Shown here: positions 10,840-23,514 of the stretch, in pieces
Position numbering within the stretch: the stretch's first letter is position 1
Layout of the letters: each line of letters opens with the position of its first letter
NCBI RefSeq assembly: GCF_914767665.1
Contig: NC_059505.1
Coordinates: 40,111,506-40,175,505, forward strand
Direction: 5' to 3'
Length of the DNA stretch: 64,000 nucleotides
Origin: Harmonia axyridis
Lineage: Eukaryota > Arthropoda > Insecta > Coleoptera > Coccinellidae
Translations under genes and position numbers: made by a program
Notes under the pieces: generated by a model
The model's database searches: none
What the model was told of the DNA's origin: nothing
What the model saw: the letters and a program-made list of their open reading frames with translations, nothing else

Positions 10840-11985
10840 AATTTTAGGACCAGGTGTGGTTTTATCAGAATTGAACAAACACGAAAGATAAGCAGTAAGC
10901 ACCCTCTTGAAGATCGATTCTTACTTCTAGACTAGAAATCATTCAGATTTTGGCCGTAAATTTATGTTGTTGCCTAGATATATTGATTTCATGTGAAATC
11001 TGGAATTGGATAATGAATAGGAACTATTTATTTAAATATAACCAAGAATTTATCAATGTTTGTTTGATGGTAAAACTTTTTAAGATATTATCAACCTAAA
11101 CCAAATGTTATATATTGTTACATATGTTATATGAAAGATTATAGTCACCTGGAAACAAAACCATAATAAAATTACTTTATTCAATGACAATAACAAAGAA
11201 TTATCTGAAAAATCGAATATGTTATTATCTAATATTTCTAATTTTTAATCGAATATAATATTGGTTGACAAAATGACTGATTAGCAATATTTTCGAAGAA
11301 GCGACTAAAAAAGACAAGCAAATTTTCAATGAGATAAAAGCATAATTTTTCAAAGGATTTGTGATAACGATACCTAATAGTCAACAGTGATCAAAGATAG
11401 TATCAAATGTTGTTTGGTGTATACATTTTAATTAGAATGACTGAAACTTTTAGTGGAAGTTATGCCTCTAGTCATCCCATATGTACCTTTTTATACCTCA
11501 TTTATGTATATCAATTTTGATCAATGTTTAATAAAAAATTCACAAAAAAAAATAGTTAAATACTTTATTACTTTGTAACCCATGATTTGTCATTTTCCAA
11601 ACGAATAGAATAACTCTACTTTTCGTTTAAAACTGCTGCAACCTACTGTGCATTCGAAAGATAACGAAAGGAATTGATAATTCAACCTAATTCCCCAATT
11701 CTGCCCGGTGCAGTTGTTTGAAATTCGGCAACGTGAACATTTCACATTCTGGCGAAAATATAGGTGCACAAAGTTGGGCTTACAGCATCAAAATTCGTTG
11801 GAATACGGTTGGAAACAGTCATAAGATAATGTCACGAGATGTTATGAATTTGTAAACTGTGTTTGTTCATAAATTAGTGATAAAATCAAAGTAATTTATG
11901 GTCAACATTCCAGTCAGCAACGTTCTTTACTGAAGGAAGGTCGCAGAGAGTTCTAAAATTAATTTAAAACATATAACGGGACACT
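10840..11985. promoter_or_regulatory. Shared upstream region of PC4 (-) and ENOSF1 (+)
   Basis: About 1.15 kb separates the two divergent start codons and holds no other gene, so it must contain both promoters and 5' UTRs. The PC4 side has a possible short 5' leader. The ENOSF1 side is GC-richer from 11700 on. No TATA box or initiator could be assigned with confidence. Confidence 0.5.
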
Positions 11986-14700
11986 ATGAGTACAACGGCT
12001 GAAAAATTGAAAATTGTGGGTGTTGATGTGCAAGACATAAGATTTCCCACCTCTCTATATGCCCATGGATCGGATGCTATGGTAAGACAACTATTTTATT
12101 TCATCAGTATCAATTTTTTTCAAATGTAAGTCTGTGAAAAAATTGTAAAAAATTTATTTAGTTTACTATATAAAAGACTAAAAGTTTATTATCATTACTT
12201 CCCATCTAAAAACAGTCCAATACATATGCCTATGTATAAAACAGCAATTCAGTACTTTTCAAATTCCATTTTCCTTCAGCACACTGATCCAGATTACTCA
12301 GCAGTGTACGTAACCGTCAAACTCAGAAATGGTATGGAAGGTAATGGTATGACCTTCACCTTAGGACGTGGTAATGAGATAGTTTTGGCAGCTGTTGAGT
12401 CGTTGAAAGACATTGTGCTAGGACAAGTAGTAACAGACATTTATAAAGACTTTGGCAACTTCTGGAGAACTCTGACTAGTGACAGCCAACTCAGATGGGT
12501 AAGCTATATCTATGTGTATAAAAATTTGAGCTTGTTGACGAAGATATGGATCAAATAACTTTAAAACAGAAAATAAAATATCATAACTAATCGATAAATC
12601 CTACTTCACTACAGTTGAGAAGATGGCAGAGGTCATAAAAATTATCAACATTGAGATTTGGCAGCCTTCTATACAATAATTGCTTCCTGAGATCAATGCT
12701 TTTAAGTTCAGTTGCTTCCTTTGATGTCTTAAATATCGTAAGAGGATTGAAAAACAAAGCATCCTTTGGAGCTGACCTGATAAGCACAGAAACAGTGAAG
12801 GCAATAGCGTCTAACATCTTTACGATACTAGCTCCTTTGATCAACCTATCGTTCAGGATAGGCCAGTTCCAAAATGCCTTATGCCTCTGATCCATAAAAA
12901 AAAAGGGATAAAAGTGATCCCGAGAACTTTAGACCAATACACTATTGTATCTATATATAAAAATATATTTATTTCAACTTGAATACAGGTAGGTCCTGAA
13001 AAAGGAGTAATCCATCTTGCTACCGCTGCTATAGTGAATGGGCTATGGGACCTTTGGGCCAAACTGCTCAAAAAACCTCTTTGGAGACTGTTGGCAGACT
13101 TGGAACCAGAACAGTTGGTATCATGCATAGACTTCAGGTATCTATCGAACGTTCTGACCAAAAACGAGGCCATAGAACTTCTGAAAAGGGGTAGAGAGGG
13201 TATGGAATCCAGAATAGAGGATTTGGAAGCAAATGGATATCCGGCATATACAACACAAGCAGGTAATAAAACCACATACCTAAAAATATCCCTCTTAAGT
13301 GGTACCTAACCTAATTTAACCTAACAATACTATGACCTCACAGGTTGGATAGGCTTCACAGACCAGCAGATGAACGAAGCTGCAAACAAATACCTAGATT
13401 TAGGATTCACAGCGTTCAAAGTGAAGGTTGGAAGAAACTTATATGAAGACGTCAAACGCTTAGAGAAAATAAGAGCCCTCATTGGTTGGGATAAGACATT
13501 GGTAAGAAAATAACTTCACCTAATGCTGAAGACTTATATCAGCGGGATTGTTCAACAGAATTAGGGAATTCCGGGATTTCTAGTTTTTTCATGCTTTGAT
13601 CGACAAACACAATATCTTGTTTCCAAAGACAATAATTTCAAACAATTTTAATGGTGCGTCCTTTCTCGAGATTGCGATGTTAAATATCGAGACCACAGAA
13701 GAAATCTAGAGTAAGGCTAATAAGTGATCCCTGCCTTATACACCCTACACATCAATAACAGAGCTTGGTACCAGAAAATGGTGTCGTTCTGCCGAGTATT
13801 GTGCAGCGTGCAGAAACTACTAGAAAGTCCGAAATTTCCTAACTATGTTGAGCAACTTCGTCTAAAACCAAAATAAACCAACTCCTTCCTCTAGATGGTG
13901 GATGCCAATCAAATTTGGGAGGTGCAAGAGGCGATAGACTGGATGACCCAACTAGCAGTCTACAAGCCTCTTTGGATAGAAGAGCCCACTTCTCCTGATG
14001 ATGTGTTAGGCCATGCAGCCATAGCTACAGCTCTTAAACCGCTAGGCATAGCTGTAGCAACAGGGGAGATGTGTTGTAATAGGGTTCTCTTCAAGCAGTT
14101 CCTCCAAACTGGAGCCATGGAGTTTTGCCAGATTGATTCTGCCAGAATTGGAGGTGTCAACGAGATTCTTTCTGTTTACCTTATGGCCCGCAAGATGAAT
14201 GGTAAGAACAGCAAATCATATGGTTACTGTTTTTAAAAAGAACGTATTTCATTTGACTAATTATGTTTGGTAACTATCGCAAGAAATTCTTTTTCAGTCA
14301 AGGTTTGCCCTCACGCCGGTGGTGTAGGTCTTTGTGAAATGGTGCAACACCTCCAAATGTGGGACTACGTAGCACTTTCAGGCGATAAAGAAGGAAGGAT
14401 GATAGAATACGTAGATGAACATCACGAACATTTCGAGGACCCATTGGTCATCAGAAACGCCTGTTATATGCCTCCAAAAGTAAGAGAAAAGTAACCTAAC
14501 TTCTAGGTGAAGTAGTCATTGATTAAATGTTGTTTTTTACAACTTTAAAACTGTTATTTTAATCAATATACATATATTTTCAGGTTCCCGGATACAGTTC
14601 GACATTGAAGCAAGAAGCAGTTCTGAAATACAGTTACCCCAATGGAACAGAATGGTTAGAGATGTTCCAGAAGGGACTGTTTCCAAAAGCGAAGAAGTGA
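11986..14700 (+). CDS. ENOSF1: ENOSF1 / L-fuconate dehydratase-like enolase-superfamily enzyme
   Basis: Seven exons with GT-AG introns and continuous phase: 11986-12081, 12280-12498, 12989-13262, 13344-13501, 13895-14201, 14298-14479, 14584-14700. The product is 450 residues. The N-terminal capping domain (about 1-195) includes WVGPEKGVIHLATAA. The TIM-barrel part has all expected active-site residues: the KxK pair K222/K224 (FKVKVG), metal ligands D252 (MVDANQ), E278 (WIEEP) and E307 (ATGE), D330 (QIDSARIGG) and H357 (CPHAGG). This set is that of bacterial and animal L-fuconate dehydratases, which remove water from acid sugars using Mg2+. The enzyme is therefore predicted active. Intron 2 carries a LINE fragment. 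The gene faces Ctf4 tail to tail. Confidence 0.95.
12640..12960 (+). mobile_element. Non-LTR retrotransposon reverse-transcriptase fragment
   Basis: Inside intron 2 of ENOSF1. A frame at 12651-12890 reads VLNIVRGLKNKASFGADLIS, then INLSFRIGQFQNALC. After one frameshift it reads IHKKKG and PENFRP-like residues. This order (GLKNKxxxGxDxI, then FPxxLK, then HKKGD, then NFRPI) is the start of the reverse-transcriptase domain of R1/Jockey/RTE-type LINEs. The fragment is short, has frameshifts and is dead. It does not disturb the host splice sites. Confidence 0.7.
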
Positions 14701-14707
14701 TTGATTG

Positions 14708-14713
14708 AATAAA
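14708..14713 (+). terminator. Poly(A) signal of ENOSF1 (proximal)
   Basis: AATAAA 8 bp after the stop codon. A second AATAAA at 14812-14817 lies only 24 bp before the Ctf4 stop codon on the other strand. If the distal signal is used, the two convergent transcripts overlap. Confidence 0.5.
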
Positions 14714-14840
14714 AGACTAGATTACACTAGAATTATATATTTACAAATTGAAAAGGCACTTATGAGGATTAAAATAAGTTAAATGATGTAAAAATTATTT
14801 ATAAAAATAGGAATAAAGTTTTTTCTTATTCTTTTGATGA

Positions 14841-17800
14841 TTATCGTTTACCAAACATAAAACGATCCAACTTTCTTTGTTTAGCTTTTTGATTTTCAGT
14901 CTCTGACTCGGGTTGTTTCCTTTTCTCTGCTCCCTATAATGAAAATGATATTTTTAAATCCGTCCAAAGTAATTTGATCTCAGATAAATTCAGTTAGTTG
15001 ATATTTAAACAATATTTTGTCTCTAAGATCAATCAAATTGAGTAAATCAATTTTAATTTTTCAATGGAAGTGTACTTACCTCTTCTTTTTTACCATTCAA
15101 TTTGTCTGCATTAAAACTGATTCCTGCCGTACTGTCTAAAAGACTCAAAGGATTAGGATCGGCAGGTTTGGTTTTCTTCAAACTTTTCAAAAATGGATTT
15201 TTTGGGGGCGCTGTTATTATCGCAGATTCTTGTGAATCGAAAGCCATCGAAGAATTAATTGAACCATTTATCGATGTCGAAAATGAATCCTGTGTTTCGG
15301 ACTTTTCGGATTCTCCATTTTTCGATCCCTAATTTGAAAAAAAAAATGCCAATACTAGGAATTTTTCATTGTTTTATCAACTCACCTCTCCACTTCCCAC
15401 AATAGTTTTCTTTCGAGAACTATTCTTCAGATCTAGAGTCAATCTCCTAGGAATTTCAGATTCAGTAGATTCCACTTCCTATAATCGAAAACATTAACAA
15501 AAAAAACCTCCAATCTGAAATAAATTAAATTTATCACCTGTACTGTATTATTTACATCCTCCTCATTCACTAATCTTGCTGCGAGGTCTGTAAGTTTTTC
15601 CACCAAACGTTTTTTATCCAACCTTGAGGCGTATTTGATTCCTAAATTGATAATCGTCGGGTTTGCCAATATCTCCATGATTTCTTGAGCTCTTTGGTCC
15701 AAATTAGTTTTACAAGCCAGCTAAAAGAATCAAAAAATGACAAACGTAAAGTTCAAATTAGTATTTCATGCAAAAACAAAAAATTCTCAAATATTACCGC
15801 AAAAGTTTTAAGAGCTGCTTCCTTCAGTTTCTTCTCAGTATTCGGTATCTGCAGAGTGGACCAAGTGAACATACTGCTCTCCATCTGTCCCTTTTCTGTT
15901 GATAACTCTGCGAAAGGTGCCTCCAAAGGTACTTCGCACATGGTTGGTCTTGGTGTTACCGTTGGATACCTGGTACCCCTACATTTTATACCGCACAATG
16001 TCTGGTAGGATTCCAAAATAGCCGTAACGAAGAACTCATCGGACATGCCCTTTTTCTAAAGAAAAACTGGATTAAATCAAGCTCTCCCAACGTTTATTTA
16101 TACTTACATGTTTGTTGACATCGCAAAATGGTATCCAAGTGTTGCAGTTCAAGGGATACATGTGGAGTAACCCGCAGGAGTCTAACACTCCGGGAGTGCC
16201 TAAATCTGAGAATCCCATCCAATGTAGGGTGCTTTGGGGTCCCAGAGTACATCCAAGGTCTTGACCTTGGAAATTCATCCCTAAGCACAGAGAGGTTAAG
16301 TTAGGTTAGGTAAAATAAGACAGATGATGTGATTCTCTGTGAATTACGCTCTTTTCTGTTATTAAAATGATTGTTTCATCTTCTACCTCATTCCTCTCAC
16401 CTTCTAATCTGATCAACTTGAAAGCAATACATTGGTCTCCTTTCCTGACAGGTGCAGAATGATAAGCCACTAAAATATCATCCCTGAATGAAGATAAGCA
16501 TACTATGGGACCAGGTAAGGAGAATACTGCCCTCTGGGTGCCAAAAGGAGAACACACTCTCACGATATAATTGGCCAAAGCTACACAAACTAACAATTCA
16601 GAAGCTGCAACGGCCACTATTTCTTCTGTATCCTCCATCGTCAGAGTCCATTCTTTCGTTCGGGAAGCAAGAGGAATCACATTGATCTGACTAAGAACAA
16701 CAAATTTATTAAATATAAATTTCAATATCTAAAGCGTTTTCTGCTAATGAAAGTTGTATCTCTGGTTCTATAAATGATATTCTATTTCAATTGAAATATA
16801 CCTGAATTTTTCTCCTCTATGTGTAAATATTCAATATTATATTTAATATATTAAATAGATAGCACTCAGCCACTTCACAGAGGATCTATTTATTAAGTCT
16901 TTCATATTTTGGTATCTATTAGGCCAATTGAAAAGTCTCCGGTCTGATGCACAAAAGGCGGTGCTAGTATTAAAGCCATATGATTTTGAGTGTAGCTACT
17001 TTTGTTATTTGAAAAAAGATGAAAAAAAATATTTTGGATCGTTTAAAGGATGAAATCGTTAAAAACGGCCCCATTTGAAGAAAATAAAGGGTGCTGTTTC
17101 ATCAAGACAAGGCGCCGTGTCACAAATCAATGAAAACAATGGCAAAATTGCATAAATTTGGCTTCGAATTGCTTCTGCATTCACCTTATTGGCCAGATCT
17201 GGCCCCCATCCACTTTTTCCTGTTCTCAGACCTCGAAAGAATGCTCGTTGGAAAGAAATTTAGCGCCAATGAAGAAGTAATCGCCGAAACTGAGGCCTAT
17301 TTTGAAGCGAAAGACAAGTACTACAAAATGGTATCGAAAAGTTGGAAGATCGCTATAATCGCTGTATCGCCCTCGAAGGAAACTAAGTTGAATAATAAAA
17401 TCGAATTTTGCCAAAAAAATGTTTTACTATGGGGACTTTTCAATTGGTCTATCAATAATCATTATGGCTAATAAGATGTTTCTTATTAGAGCTATCCCTT
17501 CAGGACCTTTTATGTTTAAAAGGTCCTGAAGGGATAGCTCTCTGATGTCAAATGAGTTGAAACGTAATTCAAGAGAGAGGGAGCATAATAGTTTTTCTTT
17601 ACATGACGATTTTACTTAAGCCGCGTTGAGGAACTTTATTGCAATAAAGCCAAGAGAATAAGGACTAAAAATCAAAAAACACAATCCTGTAAAGAAAGAT
17701 GACGAAACTGAAGAGAGTACCTGGTGTTTGCTACGACTAGGGCAGATGTGCTCAAGGAACCCATTGTGTAATTTTGATAATTTTGCATCATCATACTGCT

Positions 17801-19391
17801 GTGGAACGTTGAGTCGTGAAAATCCACCTCGATCGATTTCGAATTACTCTCATCTTCGTCTACAGTACTGCCGTAACATCTAACTACTCCTACTTCATTC
17901 CAACAAAGATATCTCGGGTCTAAGTGGTAAGGTGTCGAAGAAGGCATAAAAGCTTCCTGAAGCGGTATTTCAGGCGTTCTAGGTCTAGGAGTTGAGGCCC
18001 TCGACATAACTGGAATACACACCGTTATTCGTTACACTTTCAGAAAATGATATGCAAGGCAATTACCTGATTGTATTTCTGGTTCAGCGTCTTCAGCATA
18101 TTGCTTCTTAAGTTTCTCCAATGACACAGCATTTTCATTGTCTTCATCGTCGTCTTCAAACTGATACTCTCCAAAATCTACATCATCATTTTCAGTTTCT
18201 CCAGTTTCGTTTTCCTCCTTTTTCTCTTTGGAAGAATCTTCTTTGTTGATACAATCCGACATTACTCCCAGTTGACCTTCTATATCAGTATAAACGATTT
18301 GATTCTGCCCTGATGAAAAAATTAAATAATTCAAAACTAAATAAGAATTTTTATAAATGTGCATTTTTACCTGAAGGGTTCCAAACAAACGCAGATATTC
18401 TGGTACTATTTGGGTGTTTTGTAACATTATTCACAGTTTCTCCAGCAACATCCCAAACAACAAAATCTCCATCAACAGAAGAAGCACCCAGGTATTTGCC
18501 ACAAGGTGAGTATTGAACAATAGAATACGGTTTCGTTACATCGTCACAGTTCAAAGTACATATTTCTGACCAATCTGAAGTATTCAAAATGACAACAGAA
18601 GCCCCATCTGGATAGCTAAGTTGATTACTATCTTTCGGATTGAAATCTATCCTACCTACACATCAATATGTCTATTAATATAACAATCAATGTTTTCACA
18701 AAATGAAAACTCACATAAGACTGTTGCATTAGAAAAACTGTTTACTTTAGGAAAACAATTTATTTCTTTTTGGAGAGATTTATCTGAAACATTCCACACA
18801 CGAAGTTTGCCATCTCCGCAAGAAGCTGCAACTAATTTAGATTTAGGACAAATGGCTACACTCAAAAATGGAGCAGTGCCTTCTATAGTTGAAATCTTTT
18901 TTTGCTCTCCCTCAAACTGAATGAGTTTTACTTCCATTTGTTCTGCTGCCAGTGCTATGAGCTACAAGGAAATTACATCATTCCAAAGGCATGAATGATC
19001 CGAATAACTTACTTCACCGCTTTTGGATATAGCAATGTTATTAATTGGAGCCACGAATCTATCAAGTACACCCTCTCTATCACCGTCAGGAAATGTGATA
19101 ATTTGAACGTCATTATTGCTGGTGGCAATGTATAGTTTACTTCCTTTTTGTCGAACTGCTAGTGCCCATTCACCAACACAATTGTGAACAGGGTCTTCGT
19201 ATAGATCTTGTGACCAAATTCGAATGTCCCCATCTGAGCCACAAGTTACGTATTTCCTATAGACAGAGGAATGATAGCATATCTCAAAATGTAGATGTAT
19301 TAGTAAATACTCACTGTCCATCCTCTGAGAAACAAATATCAGTGTATCCTTCGTTATGTGCATATCTGAAAGGCACATGAGAAATGGGCAT
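14841..19391 (-). CDS. Ctf4: Replisome adaptor Ctf4 / AND-1 (WDHD1)
   Basis: Thirteen exons, phases all consistent (high to low coordinate): 19391-19315, 19256-19013, 18961-18715, 18655-18371, 18309-18067, 18009-17721, 16690-16401, 16280-16108, 16055-15798, 15720-15538, 15478-15386, 15328-15080, 14933-14841. The product is 907 residues. Residues 1-285 are WD repeats (VTCGSDGDIRIWS, AASCGDGKLRVWN, GASSVDGDFVVWDV). An acidic linker follows (about 300-350), then the SepB/Ctf4 beta-propeller (about 375-650, with WTLTMEDTEEIVAVA and CDVNKHKKG) and its helical bundle (NLGIKYASRLDKKRLVEKL). Ctf4 trimers tie the CMG helicase to polymerase alpha at replication forks. There is no HMG box, unlike vertebrate WDHD1, and length fits insect Ctf4. 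Intron 6 holds a mariner relic and a hairpin. Confidence 0.95.
16922..17449 (+). mobile_element. Mariner element with internal deletion, in Ctf4 intron 6
   Basis: Both terminal repeats are present (GGCCAATTGAAAAGTC at left, CAATTGGTC at right) with TA on each side. The element is only ~530 bp. The 5' leader is joined directly to the last third of the transposase, which still reads FHQDKAPCHKSMKTMAKLH and related text at 17091-17400. The DNA-binding domain and first catalytic aspartate are gone. Orientation is antisense to Ctf4. Confidence 0.9.
17488..17541. repeat. Perfect 24-bp-stem hairpin in Ctf4 intron 6
   Basis: 17488-17511 and 17518-17541 are exact inverted complements (core TATCCCTTCAGGACC / GGTCCTGAAGGGATA) around a 6-base loop. 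No family repeat was recognised around it. Confidence 0.8.
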
Positions 19392-19513
19392 CTTTGGTTT
19401 ATATTATTAGCTATATTTTGCAAGAAAGTCTATTGTTATTCAGGATTTGAATATAAAAAAAATTTCAAAGCTCTTTCTTTTCTCACAAAATTTCAAATTG
19501 ACAGGTTATTGAC

Positions 19514-19526
19514 TTTGGCGGGAAAA
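19514..19526. promoter_or_regulatory. E2F binding site in the Ctf4 promoter
   Basis: TTTGGCGGGAAAA matches the classical E2F/DP consensus. It sits about 125 bp upstream of the Ctf4 ATG, a usual place for E2F sites in S-phase genes. Control by E2F is an inference from the site and the gene's role. Confidence 0.6.
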
Positions 19527-19529
19527 TGT

Positions 19530-20090
19530 ATTTGACGTTTTATTTGATTTGAAATCAATATTCATGTAATCAATTTGTGTTATTTTTAATTTGGATGTAA
19601 GATCATTATTGAGACAATGGTTAGACTTATTATTCAAGAACCTGTATGAAAATGAATATTTCGAACAATTTATGGATTGATAGTAGGAAACTACCTTTTG
19701 AAGCTGAAATATTTATCAACTTCATCATTTCCCCACAGATGGCGGTAACTGAACGAAATAATTTTTAAAAATGAAATATTAGTTGTTTCCGTTGTTTCGT
19801 TGAATATGTGAGTTTTTGAGTTTTAATTCAATTAAAAAATATACATTTTAATCATAATTAAATTTTTTCTAGGAAATGAAAGGATATAAGTCGTAGGGAA
19901 AATAAAATCCATTTTCTAATTAGAAAACCCTTTTCATGAAATTATTGCTAGACCTCTAACGTACTAATTGATCATGTCGCAGAAGATTACGCATTGAGAT
20001 GATTGTTTTAGTGTTATCTAATTTGGGAAGACAATAAAAGAAATAAATTCATTAATAAGTGAAAGTTTTTAAGATTAGATTATGCGCGTA
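19530..20090. other. Intergenic, nothing recognised
   Basis: AT-rich DNA between the Ctf4 promoter and a probable 5' exon on the + strand. No gene, TIR or tandem repeat could be supported. Confidence 0.4.
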
Positions 20091-20519
20091 GAGGCGTGGT
20101 GAATCAAACGCCAGTTTACAAGTGCTTCACTGCATTCTACACGGACTTTTGTCAACAATTTTGAATGTGGTAACTTTTCAAGTCGGTGGAGGGGGAAAGC
20201 GCCGTCTCTAGACCGAACACGGGCAAGCGAAAACAGCAAACGGTATACACAATCCAGTGCCGCGCCGCCATCTTGAAGTGGAATGAGTGGGGGCTACAGC
20301 TTAGTGAGCACCTAGCGTTGTACAAGAAATTACGAAAGTGGCCTATAAGACTGTAAATTTAAGAAAATAGTGTTTACAAATTGAAAAAATACCTCATTGT
20401 GTCATATGATAACCGAAACGTGTTTTAGTTTGTGTGTTTTTCCTTTGGCGGACTTTGCAGACCTGAAAATTTAACAGCGTGGCTACACTCTACAGCTTGT
20501 CTTTGTTTCTGTTATTAAG
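20090..20519 (+). other. Probable untranslated 5' exon and promoter of an unidentified gene
   Basis: A GC-richer block in AT-rich surroundings (for example gccgcgccgccatcttgaag near 20260-20280) runs to a strong splice donor, AAG|GTAAGC, with the exon ending at 20519. No conserved reading frame was recognised, so it would be 5' UTR. The start is not defined; 20090 is only where composition changes. It faces away from Ctf4, so the region between could be a bidirectional promoter. Confidence 0.4.
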
Positions 20520-22924
20520 GTAAGCTTCTTCCCAACTTTCACATTCTATTTCTGTCGAATACTGTTGAAACGGTTATATTCGAGGTTTTAACAACATCCA
20601 TCACGTTGCATCGATGAAAAATTAACCTTTCAGTTGAGCATTCCATGTCCCTTCTAATTGAATATGCGAATCATGTTTTTTACCGGCTTTCTAAGTTCGA
20701 CTAAAAATAACCCTGAAGGAACTCCAAGAGAGTTTCAATTTCTCATCGTCCAACTCGACCTTTTCGAAATTAGACGTTAACAAAACTATCTCCCACCTAT
20801 TACTGAAATAGGTTATATTGTCCATTCTAGAAATTGATTCAATTAATAACATGGCTGCTGGTTACTCTAAAGCTTCACGCTTTATTACTGTACATTATTG
20901 ACACTGGCCCATTTTCCTGTTTATCGTTGTATGACAGACCAAAAATTACATTCACCGTAATCGACTATCTCACTTTCTCCATTTTTCATTTGATTTCACT
21001 TTTTTTCTATCTCTGTTTACCTCGGATGTGATGTACAGAAAATTCATTAGCCTAATTTTGCCGACGTGACCTTGATTTCTCATTCAAATTGTAGTAGGCA
21101 TCTTGAAAAATGCAAGCTCGACATTTGATTACTTTGCATATTGTGTCAGTAGGTAGATTTTATATTGAATTGTTTTTGCAAGGTCTCAAGGTCATTTTGA
21201 TGAAATCTCTCGCGATCTGAACTGTGGAGACGGATGCATTGCCATTAATTAGCACGATTTCACATCAATTTTCATTACGTATCTGTACTTATCATTTGCT
21301 CATAAATATTGAATCATGGAAAGGTATTTTTTTTCACAGAATCGAAGTGTGAATAAGTTATTCTATGATACTAACCTACGAATAGAATTCCTTTCGAGTT
21401 ATCGTCTAATAATTACTTGATTACTGTATAATAGTTAACATTTAATGCGTTCCTTCCTAGATTTTCGACAGAGATATTCCTAAAATTGGATAGAAACCGA
21501 ATTAAATCTGTACACGTACAGAATTGTGGTATTGTGTCCGTCAAAGCCAACTTGATCGGTCAGAAGGATACTGTGATATCAAGGAAGTGTATAATTTCAG
21601 TTTCGTGACTTGAAAATTAATACTAGTACCTAGTTGATAACTGGAACATAAAAAGTTTCGCTTTCAACCGTAGTAGTAGTTTCATCGCTGTCATTATATT
21701 ATTATAAAGTTATTACTTGTATCTTGTAATTCATATGTTATTTGACATATTCCACAAGATGTTGATCGTGCCTCGCTTCAATGTACGTTCATGTTAAGAA
21801 TTTGTGACGGCAGTCTTAATCACCGGTTTGTAATCTCCATACCTGTTCCTTCCATCGGTTATGTAATTTTGAGTTTCACTAAACTCTAATGATTTATTTG
21901 AAGATTGATTGTTGTGTTAACAACTAATAATTGGATAGGTGATGGTGTTTGGTTGAGTTTTAAACTATTATGAATATTCATATTTCACGTACGAATGTTT
22001 AATTGTTGAGATCATAGAGTGGATGATGACGTTACAGCCGTAACATTTTTATGACTCCGTATTAACATAGATAATGAATGGGGACAAAGATAACCACAGA
22101 GTTGAGTTGGGCGTTTTTTAACGGTTCATTAAGTCCCGTAAGACGGATGGGGGAGGGTTCCGAAAGATCGATGATAATAAATCTATCCCTCGGACCGCTT
22201 CAACTTCGATAATTCAAATTTGCGAGGGGGAAAGAGGATCCGAAATGCATTTTTAATGATTCCGTACCCTTTTCCAGTTCGGAAAAACAATTAAACTTTT
22301 TTTTTTCGCGGCAGTCGGGGAAACTTGCGGATTTATAACTTTGTTCATACTGCCGGTATAAATTTTTAACGAATTAAAACTTTTCGCATGGAACACAATT
22401 TAAACTTCGCAACTGTCCCACTTGGTTGGGCGGTGACGTTTCGGTTAATCCCGAAGTTTTGGAGTAATGAGTACTTTTGGGAAAGTTCTCGGATCGGTTT
22501 TCTTCGACGGCAAAAGTGAAATAGATGGCCCCCTTCCGTCGGTCGTATTGATTAGCTGGCGAACGCAGCGTCTCGGCCATTCCGCTGGAATTTGCATAAT
22601 TCAATTGTGGCAACCGGTCTGTGCCGATAGTATCGACGATAGAAATGGCGCTAAAATCGGCCTGGGTCAGCTGCCGGCCAAACAGAGCTCGCTCTGATGC
22701 GTTCACTTCTTAATTATATAGATAAGTGGAGAAAGATGATTATGACGTATAACTGTGTCGCTGAAAAACGCTCCAACATTAAAATTATTTCTCTATGACT
22801 CGAAAGTTGTACTCGGTGTTCAAGAAGCATAGAAATTTGTTATCTGTCTCTGGATTCGTAATTAATCAAAGTCAAATGAGTTTTGTGCTTCTAATTACAT
22901 GTTCTAACTATTGAATCTTGGCTC
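20520..22924 (+). other. Probable intron, no repeat recognised
   Basis: No gene was found. Bases 22100-22700 are unusually GC-rich and free of recognised repeats, as expected of a regulatory element. Two overlapping open frames there look like by-products of composition. Confidence 0.35.
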
Positions 22925-23514
22925 CATAGAGTAATAAACATAGATAGAAGAAGCATACGCAATTTTTACACGTCACCAACATGGTTAGATTACGTTGTCG
23001 GATTGTGATATATTTTCAAATCCACAATTTTACTATATCGTTAGGAATGTATAGTATATTGAATGAAATATATTTATTTGAGTTAGTCCTGATTATATAT
23101 GCAAATTTGAATATTTGGAATCCGACTTTTTTCCTAATTGTCGAATTTATAATAAGCAGAATATTTATTATTTTCTGTATCTATCTGCTGAAATCCAAGG
23201 TTTGGCAACTTTTGCTCTCCTAGTGTCATCTGTTGTTTCACGTCGTTTGGCGCGTTTGAAGTTTGTTTCCTGAATTTCTGATATATTTAGGTATTTATTT
23301 CAATATATTTTGAGTTAATATGAAACGTTGATTCACTATGGGACATAAGAAGTGCGTTCTTTGTGGAGAAACTCGCTAATTGAGTGTAACATCGTATCAC
23401 TGATGTGTTTTCATTTCCGCGCGCTTCATGTCAAATTTGATAGTGCATGTTGGGGACAAATTTTGCTTACTGAAAATTGCATATGCCCCCTCTATCTATG
23501 TGTAATACTCTGAG
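22925..23514 (+). mobile_element. THAP-like TIR element, copy 2
   Basis: Complete copy. It begins CATAGAGTAATAAACATAGA and ends with the matching inverted ATACTCTGAG. Inner inverted pieces (acatg near left, catgttgggg near right) extend the terminal repeat. The mini-frame starting MGHKKCVLCGETR is present. No clear 8-bp target duplication is left. Confidence 0.8.

Noticed and set aside
10840..10902. Upstream extension of PC4 to an earlier ATG
   Set aside because: The added 20 residues do not resemble the family; MPKR with the Ser/Asp-rich tail is the usual start.
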